Positions 1-7,914 of a stretch of 64,000 nt of DNA are shown here, in pieces. The stretch is from Mangrovibacterium marinum (lineage in GTDB: Bacteria; Bacteroidota; Bacteroidia; Bacteroidales; Prolixibacteraceae). Below the pieces are notes generated by a model that was not told the origin of the DNA, searched no databases, and was given only the letters and a program-made list of their open reading frames with translations. The translations under genes and the position numbers were made by a program. Within the stretch, counting starts at the first letter, position 1. The number at the start of each line of letters is the position of its first letter. Where the stretch lies: the NCBI RefSeq assembly GCF_003046625.1, contig NZ_QAAD01000003.1, positions 1 through 64,000 on the forward strand. Direction: 5' to 3'.

Positions 1-53
1 TTGAACTCGGGAACAGCCTCGCAGGCCTGCTCCAGGTAGGACTTTCTGCTCAT
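1..53 (-). CDS. Start of an unidentified gene, cut by window edge
   Basis: An ATG at 53 on the minus strand opens a frame that runs to the window edge without a stop (17 codons, beginning MSRKSYLEQAC). It is preceded by an A+T-rich stretch, as is common for genes of this phylum. Too little is present to name a product. It reads away from the cassette at 343-1987. The call rests only on an open frame and a plausible start, so it is weak. Confidence 0.35.
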   Translation of the reverse strand, partial: MSRKSYLEQACEAVPEF

Positions 54-145
54 AATCAATTTGTTTAAAATTTAAAAGCACGAAAGTCGCAACATCCCGC
101 CAACTATTCCTATTTTTAGCTGAGCAATAAGCTCCCGCAAAGCGG

Positions 146-342
146 GTTTAGTTCAACAAGGTGTATAGCCAATAGGGCAATTAGTGATAAATTGAAAGTC
201 CTGTTCTTTGAGCAGGCAACGCCAAAACAAAGTTTTGACGTTTAACAAAAAAGAAAATTAAAAGTAAAAACGTTTGTTTTGGCTTAGTGGTAAACCGAAA
301 CTGAAGTGCTTCGAATCTGCCCTACTGTCCATACACAGAACG
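146..342 (+). repeat. attC-like long imperfect hairpin, split by the cassette at 343
   Basis: No gene is seen from 54 to 387. Nested inverted pairs are visible: GTGTAT (161-166) with ATACAC (331-336), TAGGGCA (173-179) with TGCCCTA (318-324), and GCCAAAACAAA (221-231) with TTTGTTTTGGC (273-283). The outer left arm GTTTAGTTCAA (146-156) finds its partner TTGAACTAAAC not here but at 1988-1998, on the far side of the two-gene segment. This is what an attC site looks like after a cassette has entered its GTT box: GTTCAAC at 151 fits the R'' consensus RYYYAAC. At about 200 bp it is longer than most attC sites. Confidence 0.6.
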
Positions 343-387
343 TTATGCCCAATTTGAAAAAGATGAAATAACCTAAAATATACCACT

Positions 388-1197
388 ATGAAAAAAACAA
401 TATTTTTATTACTAATCACACTCTTACTTGCTTCTTGTACAAAGAAAATAGATGGTACATCTGAAGAAGCTATGAAAGAATCAATTGAAAAAGTAAAATC
501 ATCTCTTGATGATAAAGACAAAAAAGAATTCGAAGAAGCATTACAAATAATAATGCTAAATGGAGTTGACTTTAGCAACTTACTGTCTGAAAATGGGGTT
601 AAAGAAACCGTTGGAGATATAAGAAATAAACTAAATGGAATGACAGCTTCGGATGTAATCAAGGAGGGAGAACGAATTAAAGTTGAAATTGAATTAAAAA
701 AGAAACAACAGGCAAAAGATGAAATTATAGAATTGTATGCAAAAAAAGAAAAAGCAGAACAAGCCAAACATGAACTTGATAAATTCAAAGTAAAACGTTC
801 TAGATTCTATAAAAGAAAACAAGGCACATATTTCATAACAGAAGAACCAATTATCGAACTTACTGTTTTTAACGGAACCGAACATGCTGTTTCAAGGGCA
901 TATTTCACGGGAATTCTTTCTAGTCCAAATCGTTCAGTTCCTTGGTTAAAGGATGATTTTAATTATCAAATTGCTGGAGGTTTAGAACCAGGAGAAGAAG
1001 TTACCTGGCGACTAGCACCAAATAGTTTTGGAGAATGGGGAACTGTTGATGCACCAAAGGATGCAATTTTAATTGTAGAAGTAAAAAAACTTGATGGTGC
1101 TGATGGCGAAACATTGTTTTCAGTTGATGATTTCGATGAATATGACAAAGACAGGTTAGAAGAATTATTAAAGGCATACCCAGAATTCAAAAAATAG
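388..1197 (+). CDS. Lipoprotein of unknown function (cassette gene 1)
   Basis: The product has 269 residues with a lipoprotein signal ending LLASC, so Cys17 would be lipidated and the protein held in an envelope membrane. After the signal come a charged segment, a Lys/Glu-rich helical stretch at about residues 85-125 that may form a coiled coil, and a C-terminal part (about 130-269) with alternating hydrophobic strands. The start of the mature protein (KIDGTSEEAMKESIEKVK) resembles small DUF6694-type lipoproteins; this is a memory-based resemblance. The next gene follows after 43 bases to its ATG, so the two are probably co-transcribed. The gene is A+T-rich compared with the chromosome at 2.3 kb onward, consistent with recent transfer. 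Confidence 0.8.
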   Translation: MKKTIFLLLITLLLASCTKKIDGTSEEAMKESIEKVKSSLDDKDKKEFEEALQIIMLNGVDFSNLLSENGVKETVGDIRNKLNGMTASDVIKEGERIKVEIELKKKQQAKDEIIELYAKKEKAEQAKHELDKFKVKRSRFYKRKQGTYFITEEPIIELTVFNGTEHAVSRAYFTGILSSPNRSVPWLKDDFNYQIAGGLEPGEEVTWRLAPNSFGEWGTVDAPKDAILIVEVKKLDGADGETLFSVDDFDEYDKDRLEELLKAYPEFKK

Positions 1198-1240
1198 ATT
1201 TGAACTAAAGAAATTGACAGTCATTTTTAAATTATTAAAT

Positions 1241-1921
1241 ATGTCAACACCTACAATTCCTGACTGGATAAGCGCGGCATCATCTTTTTTGAGTATTCCT
1301 ATTATTATTTGGGGGATAGTTAAAATATTTAAAAAGGATAAAAATCAAGAGAGAAAAATAAATTCACTAGAAAATCTGGCGATATCTCAAGATGAGATGA
1401 TAAAAAAAATGACAGAACAAATTAATGAACTGGCAAAACAAACATCTGAGTATCAATTCCAATCCGTATTAATGAAAGAGTCGAACAGTTTAATTAGTAA
1501 ACAAATCGAATTACAAAATGACATTTTCCTTCATAACAAAGGCATTGAAGAAAAGAAACTTGAAATTCAGGAAATTAAAAGACTTAGTGAAATTAAACCA
1601 CATTTTACAAATAATGGAGGTTCTGGTAGCTCATCAAACTTTTTAATTAATCTTAAAAATAAAGGATTTACAGCTAGAAATTTAAGACTAAATAAAATCC
1701 GTGGAGAATTTATAATCTTTGAAAAATTGAATCCAGAAGTAGAAATTGACAGTGGCAAGAATATTGAAATTAAAGCGAATATTACTCCGTCAGGCAGAAA
1801 CCAAGACAATGGAAATAGAGATTATGAAATTGAATTGCTATTTGAAGATATTGACGGGAATAAGTACAAACAAAAAATAGAAAATAGGAAAATTGGAAAT
1901 CCTGAATTGATTAAAGAATAA
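1241..1921 (+). CDS. Membrane-anchored coiled-coil protein of unknown function (cassette gene 2)
   Basis: I take the ATG at 1241; an in-frame TTG at 1214 would add nine residues. The 226-residue product has one N-terminal hydrophobic segment (about residues 9-26, rich in Ile and Trp), followed by a long charged stretch (about 30-120) with heptad-like hydrophobic spacing that suggests a coiled coil, then a C-terminal domain of probable beta strands. This layout suits a protein anchored in the inner membrane with a projecting domain. No catalytic motif is seen and I do not recognise the family. It is the second gene of the cassette, and the attC-like site begins only five bases after its stop codon. 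A+T content is high, as in gene 1. Confidence 0.75.
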   Translation: MSTPTIPDWISAASSFLSIPIIIWGIVKIFKKDKNQERKINSLENLAISQDEMIKKMTEQINELAKQTSEYQFQSVLMKESNSLISKQIELQNDIFLHNKGIEEKKLEIQEIKRLSEIKPHFTNNGGSGSSSNFLINLKNKGFTARNLRLNKIRGEFIIFEKLNPEVEIDSGKNIEIKANITPSGRNQDNGNRDYEIELLFEDIDGNKYKQKIENRKIGNPELIKE

Positions 1922-1925
1922 AAAC

Positions 1926-1998
1926 TGGGCATAACACTTAGCCTCTAATCAAGCGTTGCTTGCATACGCTTGGCATTGGAGGCTTTGTTGAACTAAAC
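1926..1998 (+). repeat. Cassette attC and the recombination junction
   Basis: TGGGCATAAC (1926-1935), a roughly 43-base imperfect hairpin (1941-1983) and GTTGAAC (1987-1993) lie in the order R''-stem-R' of an attC site. GTTGAAC fits GTTRRRY exactly. The last 11 bases TTGAACTAAAC match the complement of 146-156, the arm of the older site on the left. Confidence 0.65.
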
Positions 1999-2306
1999 AC
2001 TGCCCCTGGCTTAACCGACTGTTAATTAACTATTTTCGGATAGTGTTTTCAATCGGTTTTTTGTTTCCCTTTCGGAAGGCGTTTGGGGTGGTATTGTTGG
2101 CCTTTCAAGCCCGGTTTTGGCTGCAAAACCGACTATGCCGGCCAAATAGCTTCTGCTTTGACCCTGTTTTCGGCAGCAAGGGGCTTTTCCGGCAAGCGGG
2201 TTTGACAGCCGAACACAACTCCCCCCCCCAAAAAAAAACACCATACAAGCTCAGCTGCGCCGTAAAGCACGACGATAGAAGCCGCCTGCTATTGGCTCCG
2301 TCTCCC
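1999..2306. other. Intergenic stretch with a C9-A9 homopolymer tract
   Basis: No gene is supported here. Nine C followed by nine A occupy 2221-2238, just downstream of the stop codon of the DUF748 gene on the minus strand. Such tracts are prone to slippage, but this one lies in no promoter or reading frame that I can support. Confidence 0.6.
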
Positions 2307-4457
2307 CTACTTCAACGAAACCTCCACTTTAAACTCGGGTCGACGGATTTCGTCCGGTAGGTTTTCCAGATCGGCAACACCCACATAAATATTCCCGGCC
2401 GGGATTTGTTGCTCCGCAAAGTAGTCGCTAATCATCCGGTTGCGCTGTTGCAGCAGCTCTACAAACGCTTGGTTAAGCTGGTTGTCCGGAATATATTTAG
2501 AGCAAGCCACCTCCACATCCAGCGAATCGGCTGCGGGGAGTTTCGCATTCAGGAATTGTCTGAATTTGCTATCGTCGTCAGTCGGTAAATCCACCACATT
2601 TTGTTCAGCCATATAATTCGCCTTGGCCAGTTTCACCGCCAGTTTTTCTTTCTCGAGTTCTTCGTTGGTCCGCTGAATGAAAGTCACCAGCAAATCGGGC
2701 TTCTTCTGCATAATTTGAGCCAACGAGGCCAGCGTTTTCAACTGATCATTTTCGAGCGTATCCTGCAAATAGGCCAGGTTCAGGTACTCCATCTTCTCGG
2801 GGTCGGTACCCACCAGGCCGGCCATCGCTTTAAAGGGTGACAACGCTGCCTTGGACAACACATTCACAAAAGCGCCCCAGATTATTTTCCCGAGTTTGAA
2901 TTTCGGATCATCAGTCGATCCGCTCACCGGCATATTGATATCGATATTGTCCTTGGCATCCTTCATCACATAAAGCGCCAGCCGAACCGGCACCTTCACA
3001 TAAGGTTTATCGCCGGTTTTCTTTCCAAACTCCAACTCACCAACATGGATGTCGTTTTCATTTTGAAGCTTTCCGTTGGCCATTTTCACCCGGATGGCAT
3101 AGCTGAACCAGCCTTGGGTAAAAGGCGATGCAATGTTATATTCGGAATAAGGCGAGAAACTCACTAGGTCAACATTCTGCAACTTTCCATCCAGGTAAAA
3201 ATCGAAGGGATCCTGCATGTTCACCATTGTTTGGCCGGAAAAACGGCCCGACTTGTTAATTTTTGTGTTAAAGCTGATGGGCATGCGGGTTGAACTGTCC
3301 GACAAATTCTGCAATTCCACATTCAATTCCGTCAAGTCAATCGTACAGGTGCGGTTCAAGGTGTGGTCGGCAAAACGGAGCGATCCGCGGTTCACCTTCA
3401 GCGTGTCAACCCGGTAGCTCGTTGTTTGTTGGTCGCCCTTCTCCATGGTTAGCTGCACAAGCTGGGTCGTATCTTCGGCCAGCAAAGGCGCAAAAAACTG
3501 CTCTACATTGGTCTGTTCCTTTCCGCGCGTCACCGCCAATGCTGGTTGATCAATCTCTATCGACGAAAAATTGAAGGCGTAATTTTTCAGATCAAGCTCT
3601 TTGATCCGGCTCCGTATTTCGGGCACCGACAACAGTGTTTCGCCTTGCCCGTCAATCACCGAAGCATTGCTAAGTTTCCCCCAGCCGGTAATCTGCACAT
3701 TCATTAAATCCGCCAAACTTCCCGAGATGTGAATATCTGAAGTCAACAAACCACGAATCGAGCTGACATCAAAATAGTCCGTCAGGTAGTTGCTCACCGG
3801 CTTAATCTGCACATCGGTTGTACTTAGGTCAACCGTATAGCATTGCTTTTGCTGATCCACCAAGGCATTCACCTGCACTGTTCCCTGCTCTCCCAAATGA
3901 AAACCGGCGCCTACGGTCGACTGATGATTATCCCAGGCGATCAGCGGCAAACTAAAATCCAAATTGCTAACCGTAATTCGGTTTTCAACCGTCTGATCAT
4001 ACAAGCGTATTTTTCCGCCCGTCATTTTAAGATTATACAAACTAAAGCGAATCAATTGGTCACTTGTGTTTTCCGCTACTGCCAGGCTGTCGTCTTCCGG
4101 AATTAAGTCGCTGAAATTATATCCATCGGCGTATTGTTCAATGCTAAGCTGTGGCTCAACCAGGCTGATTTGCGAAAACGAATATTCGCGATGCAACAAC
4201 TTCCAGGGGCTGAAATCAACCGTCAACGATTGAAAAGCGATGAAACTGTCCACCTGATTTTTCTCGTACAGAACCACCCCTTCAGCTGAGACCGCCGCCT
4301 TCCAGTAATTGAAATGTAGTTCCTTAATCGCTAATTTACGGCCTGTTAACCCGGGGCTGTTCTTCACCAGGTAATTTTTCACCATCGACGATAAAAAGAA
4401 TAAAAGGGCTGCAACAATCAACAACAGTCCACCGGCTACGTAGTATCGTTTCTTCAT
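2307..4457 (-). CDS. AsmA-like DUF748 membrane protein
   Basis: This 716-residue protein begins with a single transmembrane helix (about residues 5-26) and continues as a large extracytoplasmic part. The opening of that part, where a residue run on LAIKELHFNYWKA leads into beta-rich repeats, and the overall build match the DUF748/AsmA-like family, whose members are thought to act in envelope or outer-membrane lipid homeostasis. The last 130 residues contain a helical segment of the kind seen at the DUF748 C-terminus (SKYIPDNQLNQAF and AGNIYVGVADLENLP). No catalytic residues are apparent. A TACTTTTG box at 4506-4513 on the minus strand lies about 50 bases upstream of the ATG. It stands alone; the divergent neighbour is the rRNA methyltransferase. 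Confidence 0.85.
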   Translation of the reverse strand: MKKRYYVAGGLLLIVAALLFFLSSMVKNYLVKNSPGLTGRKLAIKELHFNYWKAAVSAEGVVLYEKNQVDSFIAFQSLTVDFSPWKLLHREYSFSQISLVEPQLSIEQYADGYNFSDLIPEDDSLAVAENTSDQLIRFSLYNLKMTGGKIRLYDQTVENRITVSNLDFSLPLIAWDNHQSTVGAGFHLGEQGTVQVNALVDQQKQCYTVDLSTTDVQIKPVSNYLTDYFDVSSIRGLLTSDIHISGSLADLMNVQITGWGKLSNASVIDGQGETLLSVPEIRSRIKELDLKNYAFNFSSIEIDQPALAVTRGKEQTNVEQFFAPLLAEDTTQLVQLTMEKGDQQTTSYRVDTLKVNRGSLRFADHTLNRTCTIDLTELNVELQNLSDSSTRMPISFNTKINKSGRFSGQTMVNMQDPFDFYLDGKLQNVDLVSFSPYSEYNIASPFTQGWFSYAIRVKMANGKLQNENDIHVGELEFGKKTGDKPYVKVPVRLALYVMKDAKDNIDINMPVSGSTDDPKFKLGKIIWGAFVNVLSKAALSPFKAMAGLVGTDPEKMEYLNLAYLQDTLENDQLKTLASLAQIMQKKPDLLVTFIQRTNEELEKEKLAVKLAKANYMAEQNVVDLPTDDDSKFRQFLNAKLPAADSLDVEVACSKYIPDNQLNQAFVELLQQRNRMISDYFAEQQIPAGNIYVGVADLENLPDEIRRPEFKVEVSLK

Positions 4458-4505
4458 AAACTAAAAAGGCTTAACAATTTTATTTAGTGCAGATAAACAC
4501 AGTAG

Positions 4506-4513
4506 CAAAAGTA
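4506..4513 (-). promoter_or_regulatory. Probable Bacteroidota -7 box for the DUF748 gene
   Basis: On the minus strand this reads TACTTTTG, matching TAnnTTTG. No clear TTTG -33 box lies at the usual spacing, so the call is moderate. Confidence 0.4.
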
Positions 4514-4627
4514 ACCGGAGTAGAGCTAACTTCCCACTGCGAACAGAACAAATTTTCAACAACGAAGAACAGGCCATCGCTTTTGTGCATATTGTCGTTT
4601 TGAAGTTTCGGATTTCGCTGATTTAGC

Positions 4628-4635
4628 TATTTTTG
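4628..4635 (+). promoter_or_regulatory. Probable -7 box of the rRNA methyltransferase gene
   Basis: TATTTTTG fits TAnnTTTG, with a weak TTTC 18 bases upstream at 4606-4609. It overlaps the in-frame TTG at 4633, which therefore cannot be the translation start; the ATG at 4654 follows at a sensible leader distance. Confidence 0.5.
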
Positions 4636-4653
4636 CAAAAATTTTTTGAACAG

Positions 4654-6069
4654 ATGGGAAGAAGCAGAAAAAACAAACCTTTTTTTGAGCAGGTAGAAAT
4701 CACCGACATCGGTGCCGAAGGAAAAGCTATTGCACGAGTGAACGACGTTGTTGTGTTTACCACTCATGTTGTTCCGGGCGATATTGTGGACTTACAAGTG
4801 ACCAAAAAGCGCAAAAAGTATATGGAAGCGCGTGTTACGCAGATTCACCAAAAGTCGGAAGACCGCCAGGAAGCCTTCTGCGAACATTTCGGAACCTGCG
4901 GAGGCTGTAAGTGGCAGTTTCTCCCCTACGAAAAACAACTGTTTTACAAACAAAAACAAGTTGACGATCAACTTCGGCGACTCGGCAAAATTGAGCTTCC
5001 GGAAGTATCGCCAATCCTGGGATCGGCCGAAAACACCTTTTACCGCAATAAACTCGAGTTCAGCTTTTCGAACAAGCGTTGGCTGACCTTCGAGGAGATG
5101 GATGCCGAGCTTGCGCCCAAGCAAATGAATGCACTGGGTTTCCACATTCCGGGATTGTTCGACAAGATCATCAACATCGACAAGTGCTGGCTGCAACCCA
5201 ATCCATCGAACCAACTGCGTAACTTCACTCGCGAGTATGCCCTTGAAAACGATCTGAGCTTCTTCGATATTCGCCAACAGGAAGGATTTTTGCGCAATAT
5301 GATTGTGCGCACCTCATCGACCGGCGAAAACATGCTGATTGTTGCATTCTATCACGAAGATGTTGATGCCCGCACCGCTTTGCTCCAGGCCATCGCCGAT
5401 CAGTTTCCCGAGCTCAGCTCAATTATGTATGTAATTAACAGCAAGGCCAACGACACTATTGGCGACCAGGACATCATCGCCTTCAAAGGACCGGATCATA
5501 TTTTTGAAGAAATGGAAGGGCTGAAGTTTAAGATCGGCCCGAAGAGCTTCTACCAAACCAACTCGAAACAGGCCTACGAGCTGTATAAAGTTGCCCGCGA
5601 GTTTGCCGAGCTTACTGGCAACGAGGTGGTTTACGACCTGTACACCGGAACCGGCACCATTGCCAACTTTGTTGCTGCGAAGGCACAGAAAGTGGTTGGC
5701 GTAGAGTATGTTCCCGAAGCCATTGAAGATGCCAAGGTGAATTCAGCAATCAACAAAATAGAGAACACCCTGTTTTTTGCGGGCGATATGAAAGATGTGC
5801 TGAACGCCGATTTCATCCGCCAACACGGGAAACCCGACGTGATCATCACCGACCCGCCCCGTGCCGGGATGCACGAAGATGTGGTGAAAACCATCCTCGA
5901 TGCAGCGCCCCAGCGCGTTGTATATGTTAGCTGCAACCCGGCAACACAAGCCCGCGACCTAGCGCTGATGGACGAGCACTATCGGGTAAGTAAAATACAA
6001 CCGGTGGATATGTTCCCCCACACCCACCACGTTGAGAATGTTGTACAACTTATTCGAAAAAACAACTGA
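4654..6069 (+). CDS. rlmD: 23S rRNA (uracil-5-)-methyltransferase, RlmD/RumA type
   Basis: The protein (471 residues) methylates a uridine of 23S rRNA at C5, or possibly a tRNA uridine, with S-adenosylmethionine. An N-terminal TRAM RNA-binding domain covers about residues 10-65. A cysteine cluster CEHFGTCGGCKWQ follows at about 76-88 and would hold a [4Fe-4S] cluster with a later Cys (DKCW). The C-terminal methyltransferase domain shows the SAM-binding YDLYTGTGTIA, then DPPRAG and VSCNPAT with the catalytic Cys. The ATG at 4654 is chosen because the upstream TTG lies inside the promoter box. Length is usual for the family. Bacteroidota often use one such enzyme for more than one site, so the exact target is open. 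Confidence 0.93.
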   Translation: MGRSRKNKPFFEQVEITDIGAEGKAIARVNDVVVFTTHVVPGDIVDLQVTKKRKKYMEARVTQIHQKSEDRQEAFCEHFGTCGGCKWQFLPYEKQLFYKQKQVDDQLRRLGKIELPEVSPILGSAENTFYRNKLEFSFSNKRWLTFEEMDAELAPKQMNALGFHIPGLFDKIINIDKCWLQPNPSNQLRNFTREYALENDLSFFDIRQQEGFLRNMIVRTSSTGENMLIVAFYHEDVDARTALLQAIADQFPELSSIMYVINSKANDTIGDQDIIAFKGPDHIFEEMEGLKFKIGPKSFYQTNSKQAYELYKVAREFAELTGNEVVYDLYTGTGTIANFVAAKAQKVVGVEYVPEAIEDAKVNSAINKIENTLFFAGDMKDVLNADFIRQHGKPDVIITDPPRAGMHEDVVKTILDAAPQRVVYVSCNPATQARDLALMDEHYRVSKIQPVDMFPHTHHVENVVQLIRKNN

Positions 6070-6124
6070 ACCGTATAAATTTATCGATTGTTTGTTCCAT
6101 AAGTAAGGATTAATATTCAACATC

Positions 6125-6892
6125 ATGATCGCGATTATTTCACCGGCAAAATCACTGGACTTTGAAAGTCAACCGCCAACTCAAAAATACAGCCAACCGG
6201 CTTTTCTAAACGAAGCCGGCCGCATAAACCACCAGTTAAAACAGCTCACCGAGAAAGATCTGATTAAGCTGATGGGAATTTCGGCTAAGCTGGCCACACT
6301 GAACCTGGAGCGCAACCAAAGCTGGTCGCCGCCCTTTAGCCCCGAAAATGCCAAGCAGGCTATCTATGCCTTTAACGGCGATGTGTACGAAGGGATGCAG
6401 GCTGAAAATTTTAGCCCCGACCAAATTGATTTTGCCCAGGATCACCTCCGCATTTTATCCGGCTTATACGGCCTGCTCAACCCTCTGGACCTGATACAGC
6501 CCTACCGATTGGAAATGGGTTCCAAAATGGCCGTAGATGGCCAAAAAGACTTATACCAGTTTTGGAAACCAACACTTACCAACGAGTTAAACAAGCAGCT
6601 GGCGGCTGCCGGCGGGGTATTGATCAATCTGGCGTCGGCAGAATATTTCAAAGCCATCGATACTAAAAAACTAAAGGGCACTATCATCACCCCCGAATTT
6701 AAGGACAACAAAGAAGGGAAGTATAAAATTATTTCGTTTTATGCCAAAAAGGCCCGGGGGTTGATGTGTCGGTTTATAATTGAAAACAAGATCACCGAAC
6801 CCGAAAACCTGAAAGCTTTCGACCTGGGCGGTTATTATTTCAACAACGACTTGTCCAGTGGCAACAAATGGGTTTTCACCCGCGATTTGTAG
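6125..6892 (+). CDS. yaaA: YaaA family peroxide stress / DUF328 protein
   Basis: The product has 255 residues and begins MIAIISPAKSLDFE, the hallmark start of the YaaA (UPF0246/DUF328) family; E. coli YaaA is about the same length. In E. coli, YaaA limits free iron and so protects DNA and proteins during hydrogen peroxide stress. Conserved parts visible here include the YAFNGDVYEGM and LSGLYGLL segments and the late KKARG stretch that belongs to the DNA-binding cleft described for the family. The gene lies 55 bases downstream of rlmD in the same direction and may share its transcript. There is no signal peptide, so it is cytoplasmic. The role is taken from the family, the identity from sequence. 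Confidence 0.92.
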   Translation: MIAIISPAKSLDFESQPPTQKYSQPAFLNEAGRINHQLKQLTEKDLIKLMGISAKLATLNLERNQSWSPPFSPENAKQAIYAFNGDVYEGMQAENFSPDQIDFAQDHLRILSGLYGLLNPLDLIQPYRLEMGSKMAVDGQKDLYQFWKPTLTNELNKQLAAAGGVLINLASAEYFKAIDTKKLKGTIITPEFKDNKEGKYKIISFYAKKARGLMCRFIIENKITEPENLKAFDLGGYYFNNDLSSGNKWVFTRDL

Positions 6893-7214
6893 GGAAGCGG
6901 TTAATTAGTCATTGACAGTCAACCAATAGATCGTTAAATTATCAGATAGTTGTGATACCTTCGTTTTGCGTGTATTGGCAATACCACACAATAAAAAGAC
7001 ACAAAGCATTATCATACAAATAAATACAAACACCAGACGTACTATTCGAGAATATAGCCATTAAATAAATGGCTGTTAATGAAATTTTAGCCGGATTGAA
7101 ATTTCCCCCAATGACGACTTAATGACAACGGAATGACCATCAATGGGCTCGTGTTGCGAGAAACTTTTATCTTTGCGGGTTCAAACCTGAATTTCAGGAC
7201 TGACATTAATACAC
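6893..7214. other. Non-coding leader region upstream of folE
   Basis: I see no gene. The only recognisable signal is the TAnnTTTG box at 7168-7175; the rest is A+T-rich sequence without repeats or clear hairpins. Confidence 0.5.
7168..7175 (+). promoter_or_regulatory. Probable -7 box of folE
   Basis: TATCTTTG matches TAnnTTTG and is followed by GCGGG, 40 bases before the folE ATG. The -33 element is not clear. Confidence 0.45.
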
Positions 7215-7832
7215 ATGGAAGATTCATTTAACGGAGATTTGAGCGGCTATCAACGTATTGACCGCTTTGACGAAAAAACCACAGCCGAACTTGGCGAACA
7301 CTATTCCCGCATTCTGAAACTGGTGGGTGAAGATGTGAACCGCGAAGGGCTGCAAAAAACACCACTCCGCGTAGCCAAGGCTATGCAGTTTTTGCTGCAA
7401 GGCTACGATCAAAACCCCGAAGAGATGCTCCGGGGAGCGATGTTTCGCGAAGACTACAGCCAGATGGTTATTGTAAAAGACATCGAGATTTACTCGATGT
7501 GCGAGCACCACATGCTCCCCTTTATCGGCAAGGCTCATGTGGCTTACATCCCCGATGGCTACATTACCGGCCTCAGCAAAATTGCCCGCGTGGTGGATGC
7601 TTTTGCCCGCCGCCTGCAAGTGCAGGAACGCCTGACCAGCCAAATAAAAGACTGTATCCAGAAAACCCTGAACCCGCTTGGTGTGGCTGTCGTCATCGAA
7701 GCGCAACACCTGTGCATGCAAATGCGAGGGGTTCAGAAACAACATTCGGTGACAACAACCTCCGATTTTACCGGAGCCTTTGAACGCGTGGCCACCCGCG
7801 ATGAGTTCATCCGTTTGATTAGTTCGAAATAA
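7215..7832 (+). CDS. folE: GTP cyclohydrolase I
   Basis: FolE converts GTP to 7,8-dihydroneopterin triphosphate, the first step to folate and related pterins. The 205-residue protein has the zinc-site motif [10 protein letters not shown] with Cys96, His98 and His99, and the second Cys at 167 in QHLCMQMRG. The segment GKAHVAYIP followed by [15 protein letters not shown] is the usual active-site core with the catalytic region for GTP binding. Length agrees with bacterial FolE. The gene has its own TATCTTTG box upstream and ends at a strong hairpin terminator (7848-7880), so it seems to be transcribed alone. Cytoplasmic; homodecamer in known relatives. Confidence 0.97.
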   Translation: MEDSFNGDLSGYQRIDRFDEKTTAELGEHYSRILKLVGEDVNREGLQKTPLRVAKAMQFLLQGYDQNPEEMLRGAMFREDYSQMVIVKDIEIYSMCEHHMLPFIGKAHVAYIPDGYITGLSKIARVVDAFARRLQVQERLTSQIKDCIQKTLNPLGVAVVIEAQHLCMQMRGVQKQHSVTTTSDFTGAFERVATRDEFIRLISSK

Positions 7833-7847
7833 ACCGACAGCATACAA

Positions 7848-7880
7848 TGCCGGAAAACACTAATTTCCGGCACTTTTTTC
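7848..7880 (+). terminator. Intrinsic terminator of folE
   Basis: TGCCGGAAA (7848-7856) pairs with TTTCCGGCA (7864-7872) over a 7-base loop and is followed by a T-rich tail. Confidence 0.85.
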
Positions 7881-7914
7881 TGAAAGGATCTTTTGTCCTA
7901 CCGGACGGGTTTTC

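Larger units (their letters stand above)
343..1987 (+). mobile_element. Integron-type gene cassette with two genes and its own attC
   Basis: The segment starts TTATGCCCA after a G at 342 and ends at the G of GTTGAAC (1987). Its 3' end carries TGGGCATAAC (1926-1935), the exact reverse complement of GTTATGCCCA (342-351), so joining the two ends in a circle would rebuild a paired attC. Between them lies an imperfect hairpin: GCCTCTAAT/ATTGGAGGC (1941-1949, 1975-1983) and AAGCGT/ACGCTT (1951-1956, 1966-1971). Both enclosed genes point toward the attC, as in integron cassettes, and are much richer in A+T than the genes to the right. No integrase gene is in the window. An unrelated inverted-repeat element remains possible but explains the arm pairing less well. 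Confidence 0.65.

Noticed and set aside
146-1998. Two-gene segment as a simple MITE or transposon with terminal inverted repeats
   Set aside because: The second pair of complementary boxes (TGGGCATAAC/GTTATGCCCA) and the nested hairpins fit an integron cassette better. No transposase is present. The alternative is not fully excluded.
4633-4653. TTG at 4633 as the start of the rRNA methyltransferase
   Set aside because: It lies in the TATTTTTG promoter box; the ATG at 4654 gives the family-like N-terminus.
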